The notes: a model not told the origin generated them from the letters alone. Positions 16,814-25,032 are shown, numbered from the stretch's first letter. The stretch: 37,142 nt of DNA from Clostridium sp. UBA4108 (GCA_002381695.1 DFXM01000046.1:179415-216556); one strand, 5' to 3'. Translations and numbers: made by a program.

Positions 16814-16992
16814 ATGAGTAATAAGGATAATAGGTTATATGATTATATCCACATAGACAAGGAAACATCACAAAAATTATTTTCACAATATGACAATAGA
16901 ATCCAAATCCTCCAAATGATTGGATAAAGGAAATTGAAAAAGCAATTGAACGCTCAATTAAAATATTTAAAAATGGGATTGAATTTAATTGA
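16814..16992 (+). pseudogene. Small frameshifted gene of unknown family
   Basis: A strong SD (TTGGAGGTATAA) precedes ATG 16814. The first frame (MSNKDNRLYDYIHIDKE...) ends at 16925-16927 after 37 codons. A second frame, shifted by -1, takes over near 16900 with PNPPNDWIKEIEKAIER and ends at TGA 16990. The two halves read as one small helical protein broken by an indel. I do not recognise the family. Sequencing error at the break is an alternative. The stretch 16576-16813 shows no gene. Confidence 0.5.
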
Positions 16993-17127
16993 ATAAATAC
17001 TCATGTTATTGAGGAGAGGAAAAACAAATAAAGAATGTATTTTTATTATTGCAACTGATATGTAAATATTTACATATTAACACTAAATATCATTATCTAT
17101 GTTATTAAACTAAATGGAGGATGAGAA

Positions 17128-17862
17128 ATGGAAATTTTAAAAGGAATCTTACATAACGAACCCAAGGACTTAAAAGTTTTAGATGTAGGAACTGGAATTG
17201 GTTCTTTTATTGAAATACTTCAAGAAAGCCTTACTGCGTACAAAGTCATCATCGGAATAGATCCTAATAAAACAGCTATAGATAAAGCTAAAGAATTATT
17301 TAAGAATGATAGAACCCAATTTATTTGTATGGGTGGGGAAAATATGACCTTTGAAGATAACAGTTTTGATGTGGTTTGTATTTCAAATACTCTCCATCAT
17401 TTACCTAATAAGGAAAAGGTATTAAAAGAAATGAAAAGAGTTTTAAAGGTAAATGGATTGTTTATTGTTAATGAAATGTTCTTTGATAACCAATCAGAAA
17501 AGCAACTTTCACATGTTAAGCTTCATCATTTACAAGGAGAAATAGATACTTTACTTGGTAAATGTCATAATAAAACTTTCTCTAAGGAAGAGTTAATATG
17601 TACAGTTAAAGACTTAAATCTTAAAATGGTTGATATGTTTGAATTTAATACTCATGAAGAGCAATTGAAAACTGAAAATCTAGAAAAAGAAGAGAAAATA
17701 TTGGAGGAGTCCTTTAATGCAATAGCTGAAAAACTCAAGAATATAAAAGATTTTGAAGAATATAATTTACATTTAAATACTTTAGAAAAATTAAAAACCT
17801 CTTTATATGATATAGGGTTTTTCACAGCAACAGAACTTATGATTATATGTAGAAAGATTTAA
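17128..17862 (+). CDS. Class I SAM-dependent methyltransferase
   Basis: The 244-aa protein has the Rossmann-type SAM site: motif I VLDVGTGIGSF (19-29), the acidic residue after the second strand (IIGIDPNKTAIDKAKE), and motif III FDVVCISNTLHHLPN, followed by MKRVLKVNG. These mark a type 11 (UbiE-like) methyltransferase. The remaining C-terminal half is helical, charged and not typical of ubiquinone or menaquinone enzymes. The start has an SD (GGAGGATGAG). It is a lone gene 135 bases after a broken small ORF. The substrate cannot be told. Confidence 0.8.
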   Translation: MEILKGILHNEPKDLKVLDVGTGIGSFIEILQESLTAYKVIIGIDPNKTAIDKAKELFKNDRTQFICMGGENMTFEDNSFDVVCISNTLHHLPNKEKVLKEMKRVLKVNGLFIVNEMFFDNQSEKQLSHVKLHHLQGEIDTLLGKCHNKTFSKEELICTVKDLNLKMVDMFEFNTHEEQLKTENLEKEEKILEESFNAIAEKLKNIKDFEEYNLHLNTLEKLKTSLYDIGFFTATELMIICRKI

Positions 17863-17940
17863 ATAACTCCGTGACAAATAGGACATAAAAATTGGTTTAA
17901 TATTAATGGATTTATATGTTAAATTATAAATTAGATTAAC

Positions 17941-17970
17941 AATAGGTAGCCCAATGTTGGACTACCTATT
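17941..17970. terminator. Bidirectional terminator
   Basis: AATAGGTAG-C-CCAA and TTGG-A-CTACCTATT form a 13-bp stem with one mismatch and a two-base loop. It lies between converging genes. Confidence 0.75.
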
Positions 17971-17972
17971 TA

Positions 17973-19178
17973 TTAGAAATAGTATGGATTATATAGCATT
18001 TTTTTAGGAAACCATTCATCAAGAATCTTTTGAGCATCTAAATCTAATAATTTAATCCATTTCTTAAATTCGAGCTCTTCTACAGAAGCTGCACCATATA
18101 AAAGTGCAGTAAGCCCTCTTATATCCATTTTAACTTGTAGGTTTGAACTTTTGCATTGTCTCATTTTTAGTCTATTGTTAATAGATTCCAATCTATAAAT
18201 GCCATTATTCCATTTACAATACTCATCATGTAAATCTAAAATAATTTTGCCTTCTAAATTTACATGGATATCACTCATAGCTTCTTCTGCATTAATAATT
18301 CTCACCATCCAAGGATTATTATTAATTTTCACTTCAAAGGGTCTTGTTGTATCACTTAACCACTGAAAAAAATTAACACCATAGGGAATTCTTAATTCTA
18401 TATGCGAAAATTGATCTTTATGCTTTGCGAAATACCTGAATAATCTTACTCTACTTTCTATACTTTTCCAATACATTTCTGCTACGAACAATTTCCCCTC
18501 TTCTCCATAACCCAATTTAATATACTTTGCTGCAGCCATAATTTTGTTGTTTTTCTTTATAAATACAACGATTACTCCTTTATGGTCCTCTATCCAATAT
18601 TCTTTAGACATATCATTTAGAAAAATTAATCCATGATGCTCACCTAAATCAAGTTCAAGTTTAAATTCCTCAAATTCATCGTGCACATCAATTGCTCTTA
18701 CCATGTTCTCTCTCCATTCATCATCTGCTTTACACATATCTTTTAAATAATGAGAAAAGCCCTCTAGTGGAATTTTGACTAACAAATTATCATTTGTAGA
18801 CACATATCCAAAGGAACTATAGAAACTCTCTTTGAAAGGATGCAGTAAACTAACCGATTGATTTTTCTTTTTCATGTCTAAAATTGCTGCTTTAATTAAC
18901 TCTTTTGCATAGCCACGTAATCGGTATTCAGGAAAAGTAGCTACATGAGAAACTCCTCCCATATTTTTAATTGTACCTCTTACCGATTGTTTGAAGGTAT
19001 AGTTCCTTATCATAGAAACTAACTTCTCCTTATCGAACATCCCTAATATTTCATTAGGTGTATAAAAGGATAATTCTTCTTCTGATAGTTTATTATCAGT
19101 CCATTGACGGTCAGTACAATAAACATGTAAATTCCTTACTTGATCAAGGGTACTAGTATCTATATTTCTAATTTCCAC
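17973..19178 (-). CDS. Eis-like GNAT N-acetyltransferase
   Basis: The 401-aa protein has the Eis architecture: an N-terminal GNAT domain, a second GNAT-like half and a C-terminal SCP2-like domain. The acetyl-CoA site reads GVSHVATFPEYRLRGYAKELI (near 75-95), with the Q/R-x-x-G-x-A signature. SLLHPFKESFYSSFGYV follows and is typical of this family. GTG 19178 is preferred since AGGAG lies 8 bases upstream; GTG 19187 abuts the SD. Mycobacterial Eis acetylates aminoglycosides, but firmicute relatives have mostly unknown substrates. The gene follows a GNAT remnant and another GNAT gene on the same strand. Confidence 0.8.
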   Translation of the reverse strand: MEIRNIDTSTLDQVRNLHVYCTDRQWTDNKLSEEELSFYTPNEILGMFDKEKLVSMIRNYTFKQSVRGTIKNMGGVSHVATFPEYRLRGYAKELIKAAILDMKKKNQSVSLLHPFKESFYSSFGYVSTNDNLLVKIPLEGFSHYLKDMCKADDEWRENMVRAIDVHDEFEEFKLELDLGEHHGLIFLNDMSKEYWIEDHKGVIVVFIKKNNKIMAAAKYIKLGYGEEGKLFVAEMYWKSIESRVRLFRYFAKHKDQFSHIELRIPYGVNFFQWLSDTTRPFEVKINNNPWMVRIINAEEAMSDIHVNLEGKIILDLHDEYCKWNNGIYRLESINNRLKMRQCKSSNLQVKMDIRGLTALLYGAASVEELEFKKWIKLLDLDAQKILDEWFPKKMLYNPYYF

Positions 19179-19189
19179 TTTGCACACTC

Positions 19190-19312
19190 CTATTTAAGTT
19201 GCTCCAATAAATAGCTGTAATAATCTACTTGAAAATCAATTGTAAACCCACACTTTTTATACAGCTTAAAAGTTGCTAGATTATTAGAATCTACACCAAG
19301 TGCAATCTTTCT
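19190..19312 (-). pseudogene. C-terminal remnant of a GNAT acetyltransferase
   Basis: A 40-codon open tail on the minus strand reads RKIALGVDSNN, then LATFKLYKKCGF, and ends in LLEQLK before TAG at 19190. The pattern ALGVD-x-N-x-x-A-x-x-LY-x-x-CGF is the standard C-terminal acetyl-CoA and dimer region of GNAT enzymes. There is no start or SD for it. Its first codons overlap, in another frame, the last codons of the 19291-20094 gene, so a deletion seems to have fused two acetyltransferase genes. Confidence 0.6.
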
Positions 19313-20094
19313 TGAATACAATTATATTTACCATCAATATAATAAGTATCATAAGCACCTTCCAAAACATATCCAAGTTTTTCTGCTAATTTAACAGATT
19401 CTATATTAGCCGCATCCCAACTAGGATAAGTTCCTCTTTCGAGACAATATAAAATCAATTCTGAAGCAACTATAGTTGCTAATCCTTTTTTCCTATGCAA
19501 CGGATGAGTTGCTATTTCAATCTCAATACCATTATCATAAATACTATATGATGTTCCTCCACATACAATTTGATTAGAATACGAAATAGAAAATCCTACT
19601 CCTCTGTTTATAAAATCATCCATAGAGTTAAACTGACTGATAAAGTCTTCAGAAAGTTCATTAAAAGATGATTCTTTTGCCAAAGATGCATCTAGCCTTT
19701 TTAGTTCATAGCCTTCCGGTAATGTTTTTAAAAACCCTCGTATATGCTGACAGTCTAAATCTTTAGAATCCTTTTTAAAGGCATAACGTTGAAATTTTTC
19801 TATATGTCCTTTATAAAAAGTTTCTATCCGCTTTTTCCATTCATCAGTATTGACAATTATTAAGGTGTATTCAGGTAAGTTAAGCAGTAGTTCTTCTGTT
19901 GCTATTGCATTTGGATCTCCTGCATAAAACACAAATATTCCTATCACGATTTGTGCAACTATAGGGTTCTCAATATTATCAACCCATGCGCTCCCCATGT
20001 GTCCTTGCAAACAAGAAAGAATCATTGTTGCCTTCATACTACTAAACATAGGAAATAATTTTTCCATTGTAGTTTCATTAGCCTTATAAATCAT
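19291..20094 (-). CDS. GNAT family N-acetyltransferase (GNAT_acetyltran/ZmaR-like)
   Basis: The 267-aa protein has an N-terminal ligand-like domain and a C-terminal GNAT domain with IEIATHPLHRKKGLATIVAS (acetyl-CoA loop near 212-231). An AANIESVKLAEKLGY element follows. That two-part layout fits the GNAT_acetyltran family found in Gram-positive bacteria. ATG 20094 is preferred since TTGGAGG lies 7 bases upstream; the TTG at 20109 is inside that SD. The last ~12 residues overlap a remnant of another GNAT gene and may be a new tail created by deletion. The substrate is unknown. Confidence 0.75.
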   Translation of the reverse strand: MIYKANETTMEKLFPMFSSMKATMILSCLQGHMGSAWVDNIENPIVAQIVIGIFVFYAGDPNAIATEELLLNLPEYTLIIVNTDEWKKRIETFYKGHIEKFQRYAFKKDSKDLDCQHIRGFLKTLPEGYELKRLDASLAKESSFNELSEDFISQFNSMDDFINRGVGFSISYSNQIVCGGTSYSIYDNGIEIEIATHPLHRKKGLATIVASELILYCLERGTYPSWDAANIESVKLAEKLGYVLEGAYDTYYIDGKYNCIQERLHLV

Positions 20095-20120
20095 AATAAA
20101 TACCTCCAAACTTAATAATC

Positions 20121-20375
20121 TTATCTAATAAATTTCCTATTTATTTTATTGTTCTTTTCATTTCCATGTTTAAAATTTCCTGTTATTTTTGCCATAATTA
20201 ATTGCTCTTCCTTTGAATCCACATCCTGTATACTATCTAAAAACCTTTCACTTGCTATTCCTTTTAAAATAGTTACTTGCTTACCATTCCAATATATAAA
20301 GATCTTCTTATCCTTAAAAACCTTATATGAAAAAGGTTCTTCATCAAGTCTATTTCGTTTATCTACTTTATTCAA
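20121..20375 (-). CDS. Conserved small hypothetical protein
   Basis: This 84-aa soluble basic protein belongs to a family that I recall as widespread in Bacillus and Clostridium but without a function. The conserved core reads EEPFSYKVFKDKKIFIYW, then NGKQVTILKG, and a C-terminal block LIMAKITGNFKHGNEKN follows. TTG 20375 follows GGAGG with 8-base spacing; a TTG at 20390 lies in the SD. It has a ~300-nt leader with a sigma-A promoter, a small ORF and terminator hairpins, so it may be regulated by attenuation. It lies 26 bases before the GNAT gene on the same strand. Confidence 0.7.
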   Translation of the reverse strand: MNKVDKRNRLDEEPFSYKVFKDKKIFIYWNGKQVTILKGIASERFLDSIQDVDSKEEQLIMAKITGNFKHGNEKNNKINRKFIR

Positions 20376-20417
20376 TTTTCTATCCTCCAATAAAAATTAT
20401 TCTTTAACTCATTAAAA

Positions 20418-20686
20418 ATGGGCATAAAAATACCGTAGATAAGCAACCTTCTAAAACTGGCTGCTATCTACGGCATTAAAAAACATGACCTTCCTGTCAT
20501 GTTATCTATCCTTAACTTACAGTATATTATGAAAGGTTATTTAGTACTACAAAAACGTAACGCAAACAAAGGTTACACATTACCTCAAAGTCACATTTTT
20601 GCCCATATTTAATTTTATATTGAAACCACCTTTAAATTCGCACTCATTAAACAACATCTCCTTTCATAAAAACATTTTATTATAAT
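20418..20686 (-). ncRNA. Structured RNA or attenuator leader upstream of the small conserved gene
   Basis: Transcription on the minus strand is predicted to start near 20686. A long-range stem pairs ATGGGC...AAAAAT (20606-20595) with ATTTTTATGCCCAT (20431-20418). Inside lies a GTAAC/GTTAC hairpin. Terminator-like hairpin 1 (20483-20502, ACATGAC stem) is followed by six T. A larger hairpin (20433-20473, CCGTAGATA stem) has a T-rich run that is itself the 3' arm of the closing stem. The layout could be a 270-nt ncRNA or a terminator/antiterminator leader for the gene at 20375. I matched it to no riboswitch consensus by eye. Confidence 0.5.
20615..20647 (-). CDS. Ten-codon leader-type ORF
   Basis: ATG 20647 has a strong SD (AAAGGAGATG) and encodes MSANLKVVSI before TAA. 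It begins about 40 nt into the predicted transcript, ahead of the structured region. A translated leader peptide could sense ribosome stalling, but the peptide is very short and this is inference. Confidence 0.35.
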   Translation of the reverse strand: MSANLKVVSI

Positions 20687-20692
20687 AAGATT

Positions 20693-20721
20693 ATTTTACC
20701 ATTATTAGAAAATCGCGTCAA
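20693..20721 (-). promoter_or_regulatory. Sigma-A promoter for the structured RNA
   Basis: On the minus strand TTGACG (20721-20716), a 17-base spacer and TAAAAT (20698-20693) set the start near 20686. Confidence 0.8.
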
Positions 20722-20742
20722 TTTATATCTTAGTAAGCTAAA

Positions 20743-21213
20743 CTATAATCTATATTCCATTTTTATAAATTCATATTCTCCACCATTTGTTTTTTGTGTA
20801 TATGTGTCCACAGATTGAAATCCTATCTTTTTATATAAACTTATAGCTCTCTTGTTAAATATAGCCACTGATAGCATAATAAAATTTTTCTTATACTTAA
20901 GCTTATCCACTAAAAAATCAATCCCAGCCTTAACAAATGTACTTCCAAGACTTATTCCTGTTAATTCAGGCTTAAGCCCAAAACCTATCCACATAATCTC
21001 ATTGTCAAAATAAAATGAATAATATCCAATTAGTTCCCTTTTATTATTTAACACTGCCAAATAATATGTATCCCAATTATCTTCATTAAGAAACTCTATC
21101 AAATCCTCTTCATCAGCTGTCATATCATAGAATGAGTAAATTCCATCATATTTCCAATCGTATGCAATTTCATTAGCATATTCTTTATTCATCGTAACAA
21201 AATTATAGTCCAC
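20743..21213 (-). CDS. GNAT family N-acetyltransferase
   Basis: The 156-aa single-domain protein has the GNAT fold: WDTYYLAVLNNKRELIGYYSFYF (strand pair), IGFGLKPELTGISLGSTFVKAG (acetyl-CoA loop) and MLSVAIFNKRAISLYKKIGFQ (C-terminal dimer part). These resemble ribosomal-protein-alanine or small-molecule acetyltransferases. The GTG start at 21213 has AGGGAT about 6 bases upstream. The acetyl-CoA loop differs from the strict R/Q-x-x-G-x-G/A pattern. It precedes the predicted promoter of the 20.4-kb RNA and is transcribed the same way. No substrate can be predicted. Confidence 0.78.
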   Translation of the reverse strand: MDYNFVTMNKEYANEIAYDWKYDGIYSFYDMTADEEDLIEFLNEDNWDTYYLAVLNNKRELIGYYSFYFDNEIMWIGFGLKPELTGISLGSTFVKAGIDFLVDKLKYKKNFIMLSVAIFNKRAISLYKKIGFQSVDTYTQKTNGGEYEFIKMEYRL

Positions 21214-21349
21214 TAGTTATCCCTACTTTCATAATCTTTATATTCTCTTCCTATCTTTTAACATCAATCTATTTTAACATATTTTATCATTTCACATATA
21301 TCTAAAATAGCTCTGTACTGAGCTTGATCATATAAAAACCTTAAAAAAA

Positions 21350-21390
21350 GAACATCCATAAATCTGATTTATACAAATCTATGGATGTTC
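21350..21390 (-). terminator. Terminator after the pseudouridine synthase gene
   Basis: An 11-bp stem GAACATCCATA/TATGGATGTTC plus a 5-bp inner stem is followed on the minus strand by a TTTTTTT run. Confidence 0.88.
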
Positions 21391-21409
21391 CCATATTTAT
21401 CTAAAACTA

Positions 21410-22192
21410 TCATTTTAGCAATAATTTTTGGATTTCCTCTTCTTTAAGTTTTCGATACTGGCCTTTTTCAAGGGATTCATCTAAGGTTAACTCTCCAATA
21501 GAAATTCTTTTTAAATATACTACATAGCACCCTACTGCCTTTAACATACGTTTTACTTGGTGCTTACGTCCCTCAGATATTGTAAGATATCCAGATACAA
21601 CAGGCTGTTTGTACCTATCTGACTGTATATCATAGAACTTTCTAATATCTGTTTCCTGTTCAAAGTCTTTATATGTTCCAGATTTTACTACCTCTATTTT
21701 TGCAGGCTTGGTTAGTGCTTCACCTTCTCCTATGGAAATTCCCATCTCTAGTTTCTTCCTATTTTGATCATCTAATGAACCTAATGCAATAAAAAAATAT
21801 TTCTTTTCAACATGTTCTTGTGGGCACATTAAATGATGATTAAACTCACCATCGTTGGTAAATAACAACAAACCCTCTGTATCCTTATCTAATCTTCCAA
21901 CATGAAATACTCCATTCATGCTAGCCTCATGAAAAAAATCAAATACTGTTTTATTATCTTCATCTTTTTTTGCAGTGATGCATCCCATAGGTTTATGAAA
22001 CATATAATACACTTTTCCTGTATACTCAACTACTTTATCGACATACTCAATAACATCAGTGCTTTCCTTAATTCCAGTTGCAGGTTCTGTTATAACTTCC
22101 CCGTTAACTTTAACAGCCCCTTCTTTAATATAAGCTCGAACATTTTTCCGTGTTCCAACTGATGACTCTGCTAAAAATTTGTCTAATCTCAT
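21410..22192 (-). CDS. RsuA/RluB-family pseudouridine synthase
   Basis: The 260-aa protein has an N-terminal S4 RNA-binding domain (MRLDKFLAESSVGTRKNVRA, 1-20) and a pseudouridine synthase catalytic domain. Asp102 in HVGRLDKDTEGLLLFTNDG (97-115) is the catalytic Asp. KPMGCITAKKD (67-77), EKKYFF and the tail segment EGRKHQVKRMLKAVGCYV are other family motifs. It modifies uridine in rRNA; 16S rRNA U516 (RsuA) is the usual site, though RluB/E/F cannot be excluded. The start follows AAAGGGGAAAC. It is a single gene with its own terminator. Confidence 0.88.
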   Translation of the reverse strand: MRLDKFLAESSVGTRKNVRAYIKEGAVKVNGEVITEPATGIKESTDVIEYVDKVVEYTGKVYYMFHKPMGCITAKKDEDNKTVFDFFHEASMNGVFHVGRLDKDTEGLLLFTNDGEFNHHLMCPQEHVEKKYFFIALGSLDDQNRKKLEMGISIGEGEALTKPAKIEVVKSGTYKDFEQETDIRKFYDIQSDRYKQPVVSGYLTISEGRKHQVKRMLKAVGCYVVYLKRISIGELTLDESLEKGQYRKLKEEEIQKLLLK

Positions 22193-22332
22193 GTTTCCCC
22201 TTTTCTAATCATTTGTATATAAATTTAATTATCCTAATCTTAAGTAAAATTCAACTATACTAATATACACTACTTTTACTTCTTCGTAAAGATTATAAAT
22301 CTTGGCATAAACATTTTTAAACTACCTCCATC

Positions 22333-22512
22333 CTACAAATTTTCTCCATAATAAGATCTTAGTGGCGAAATTTCTATTTCCTTACTCTCTAATTCTTTTT
22401 CGGATACTCCTTAATTGGTAAGCCATTTCTTATGCAAATTTAAAATTAGCGCCTTTGCACTTTTAGAGCTATCTACACCTTCTCTATTTTTAATTGATGC
22501 AAATTTCTCTTC
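22333..22512 (-). pseudogene. Decayed coding fragment
   Basis: The 388-base gap between the pseudouridine synthase and Nudix genes holds a 60-codon minus-strand frame interrupted by one TAA. It begins EEKFASIKNREGVDSSKSA, continues ALILNLHKKWLTN, then the stop, then GVSEKELESKEIEIS. The amino acid composition and codon usage look like coding sequence. There is no start or SD. The ending faintly recalls the TipAS ligand domain of MerR regulators, but this is a guess. Confidence 0.35.
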
Positions 22513-22580
22513 TCACTCTACTTAAAAAATTGCCAAATCATGTACTTAAAATCATAACTTAGTAAAAAAAGCCCTAGATA

Positions 22581-23084
22581 TTACTCTAAAGCTTCTTTTA
22601 AGAATATTAAATCCCTCTTATTTATAAACTTTCCTACATAGCCTTTAGGTTGATCCTTTTCCATAATTTTTATTGCTTCTTCAATGCTATACCATTTAAG
22701 TTCAAAGCCATTATTTATTTCCTCTTCAGTGAAATCAACTTTTTCTAAATCTCCTACAGCCTTTGCCCTATAACAGTAGGATATCTGTAATTGATTAATC
22801 TTATCTCTATACTCAATTATACATCCTATCTCATTACCTATCTCTATAGCTGTTCCAACTTCTTCTTTTACTTCTCTTCTTAAAGCTTCTTCTATATCTT
22901 CATTTCCTTCAATTCCTCCACCTGGAAGCTTATGATAACTATCCTTTGTAACACTTAAAATAGCAATATTATTTTCTTTATTAACTACTATAGCTCTTGC
23001 GGCTTTTCTTATTTTATATGAAGGACTGCTTTCTATTGTACCCACTCCTATATCCTTAGGATATAATTCTTTTATTAATTTCAT
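22581..23084 (-). CDS. Nudix hydrolase
   Basis: The 167-aa protein carries the Nudix box GX5EX7REUXEEXGU as G56 to G77 (E62, R70, E71, E74, E75), inside GGGIEGNEDIEEALRREVKE. Those glutamates bind Mg2+ and cleave nucleoside-diphosphate-linked compounds. N-terminal (KIRKAARAIVVNKENNIAIL) and C-terminal (FELKWYSIEEAIKIM) parts match a small single-domain Nudix enzyme. The start ATG has no clear SD. It is not in an operon with a recognisable pathway, so its nucleotide substrate is unknown. Confidence 0.87.
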   Translation of the reverse strand: MKLIKELYPKDIGVGTIESSPSYKIRKAARAIVVNKENNIAILSVTKDSYHKLPGGGIEGNEDIEEALRREVKEEVGTAIEIGNEIGCIIEYRDKINQLQISYCYRAKAVGDLEKVDFTEEEINNGFELKWYSIEEAIKIMEKDQPKGYVGKFINKRDLIFLKEALE

Positions 23085-23163
23085 AATTTATTTCTAGTAA
23101 GTCGTATTCTTACTAAAGCCTCCCCTCTTTCCGGTTTTATGGTTTCAAGATTTTATGGTGAAA

Positions 23164-23880
23164 TTATATACTAAACTCTTGATTCTCTTCAGATATATCC
23201 ATAATACTATCTCTATACCCTTTTGATATATCTAAATTTTTAATTTTGCTGCAAACACTATAATTCTCCCAAAAGTGCATAGGGAATGCTATCTTAGTAT
23301 TAGTTTTCTTCATAAAATAGTCAAAACCTAAATAAAAGTTCTCTTCTTGTCTCGGATCAAGGGGAATAAATCCTACGTCAATAGTTCTTCCTTGAATCTT
23401 ATCTATCTCACCTTTAAAGCTTTTTTCCATCTCTAGATTATCCTGTTCTTCTTCTCCTTCCCAATGCCACCAATTCAAATCTCCACCATGATAAATAGTT
23501 TTTCCCCTATAAGAAACTATAAACGCCACTCCTTCATCTGTAGATTTAAGTGTTTCTATAGTTAACTCCTCTACCTCTATTGTTTTATTTTTTCCAATAG
23601 ATATACTCTTTTCCTTAACTTCAACAGGTATACCTTTTCTTATTAAATATTTCTCATTAAACTTAATATCATTCGATAAAATATAAGTAATATTGGGATA
23701 TTTCTCTAACACCTTAAACATTTCTAAATTAAAATGATCTCCATGCTTATGACTAACAAAAACGTAAAGCTTCTTATCTAAATCAAAATCTGGTAGTTTC
23801 CCTTTGTAATAATCAAATAAAAATATAGCTTCTTCAAACTCCACGCTAAAGCTACTATGATGAATATATGTAATCTTCAT
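23164..23880 (-). CDS. MBL-fold metallo-hydrolase
   Basis: The 238-aa protein has the metallo-beta-lactamase fold. VSHKHGDHFNLEMFK carries the H-x-H-x-D-H metal motif, GGDLNWWHW the later Asp, and FPMHFWENY the last His. It resembles UlaG- and YtxM-type L-ascorbate-6-phosphate lactonase-like hydrolases more than RNases or beta-lactamases. ATG 23880 follows GGAGGAGGTAAG; a TTG 18 bases upstream lies before that SD and is not favoured. It stands alone with no pathway neighbours, so the substrate is not known. Confidence 0.82.
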   Translation of the reverse strand: MKITYIHHSSFSVEFEEAIFLFDYYKGKLPDFDLDKKLYVFVSHKHGDHFNLEMFKVLEKYPNITYILSNDIKFNEKYLIRKGIPVEVKEKSISIGKNKTIEVEELTIETLKSTDEGVAFIVSYRGKTIYHGGDLNWWHWEGEEEQDNLEMEKSFKGEIDKIQGRTIDVGFIPLDPRQEENFYLGFDYFMKKTNTKIAFPMHFWENYSVCSKIKNLDISKGYRDSIMDISEENQEFSI

Positions 23881-24080
23881 CTTACCTCCTCCAATCAAGT
23901 TAAAGTTTAGTTATCAATTCTTTATTACCAATATAGTAAATTTCCCTGAGATACCTTTATCTGTCCAATCCGATGTTCTTTGATTTTTATCATAATATGT
24001 AATATTATACCATTGAACTAAAATAGATATTTTCTTTTTCCTAAATTATTAAAATCCACAAAGAATAATACTACAAAAAA

Positions 24081-24110
24081 GACTTCTTTAAAATTAATTT
24101 TAAAGAAGTC
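24081..24110 (-). terminator. Terminator after the radical SAM gene
   Basis: A 30-base perfect palindrome (14-bp stem, GACTTCTTTAAAAT arm) is followed on the minus strand by TTTTTTG. Confidence 0.88.
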
Positions 24111-24138
24111 AGAATCCAAGACAATGTAAGTTTTCCTT

Positions 24139-25032
24139 TTAAAATAAACTTATTTGCTCCTGCTTATAATTTCCTTTATAGCTTTCTATTATATCTGCCA
24201 TTTTGTATAATAATCCCAAGCTTTCACATTCTGCTTTAAAAATACGCCAAAGTCTTCTATGCTCCTTAGAAGAACATTCATAGTTATTTCCGTAGGTTTT
24301 ATTATATTTTTCTAATAAGTTTTCTGTTGGAAATTTATTCATTAGCTGCTGATAAAAGTACATTCTTTGGTTTTGCCTTAAAGTTACTCCCATTCCATAG
24401 TCATAAATGAATTTAGATCCACATTCTGATGCCTTTCTAACTATGCTAGTAATATTCTCTTCATTGTCATTGATAAAAGGTAGTATGGGCATAAGTAATA
24501 TTCCAGTAAAAATACCTCTTTTAGAAAGTTCTTTTATAGCTTCAAATCTTTCAGATGTGGTGGCAACATTAGGTTCTATCTTTTTACAAAGCTCATCATC
24601 CATAGTGGTAATAGTAATTTTTATAAGAACTGGTGAATGTTCTTTAATCTTTTCTAATATATCTATATCTCGTACTATTAAATTACTTTTAGTAGCTATA
24701 GATATACCATAATTGCATCTATTTATTTCTTCTAAGGCTTTTCTCGTAAGTGTTAAGTTTTTCTCAAAAGGGTTATAAGGGTCACTCATTGCCCCTGTTC
24801 CTATAACTCCTGTCCTTCTTTTACTCTTTAATTCTTTAACTAAAAGCTCTATGGCATTTTCCTTTGCTCTAACCTTATCAAAATCTTCTATACCATAGCA
24901 TTCACTCCTAGAATCACAATAGATACATCCATGACAACAGCCCTTATATATATTCATATTATAATTAATTCCAAACCATGGATTATTATCTGTATATTGA
25001 GATAATATCTGCTTCGCTTTAATATACTCCAT
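24139..25032 (-). CDS. Radical SAM protein (SPL/Rv2578c-like family)
   Basis: The 297-aa enzyme holds the 4Fe-4S site CX3CX2C as C32, C36 and C39 (KGCCHGCIYCDSR), the signature of radical SAM proteins. GTGAMSDPYNPFEKNLTLTR and LLMPILPFINDNEENI are typical of the SPL-like family, which is related to spore photoproduct lyase. The start ATG follows AAGGAGACAAT. This family lacks an assigned reaction in most genomes. True spore photoproduct lyases have a different Cys and residue pattern, so I do not call it SplB. It is a single-gene unit. Confidence 0.85.
   Translation of the reverse strand: MEYIKAKQILSQYTDNNPWFGINYNMNIYKGCCHGCIYCDSRSECYGIEDFDKVRAKENAIELLVKELKSKRRTGVIGTGAMSDPYNPFEKNLTLTRKALEEINRCNYGISIATKSNLIVRDIDILEKIKEHSPVLIKITITTMDDELCKKIEPNVATTSERFEAIKELSKRGIFTGILLMPILPFINDNEENITSIVRKASECGSKFIYDYGMGVTLRQNQRMYFYQQLMNKFPTENLLEKYNKTYGNNYECSSKEHRRLWRIFKAECESLGLLYKMADIIESYKGNYKQEQISLF

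Noticed and set aside
16674..16886. 70-aa minus-strand ORF upstream of the cobalamin riboswitch
   Set aside because: AT-rich, no SD, no recognisable pattern, and it overlaps the better-supported broken ORF on the plus strand.
20418..20686. Known riboswitch (T-box, c-di-GMP, M-box, lysine) as an explanation for the structured RNA
   Set aside because: I looked for the T-box GGTGG motif in context, the c-di-GMP core and other signature blocks and did not find them in the right order. A covariance search would settle this.
24139..25032. Spore photoproduct lyase
   Set aside because: The Cys pattern and flanking motifs are those of the SPL-like radical SAM family of unknown function, not SplB.
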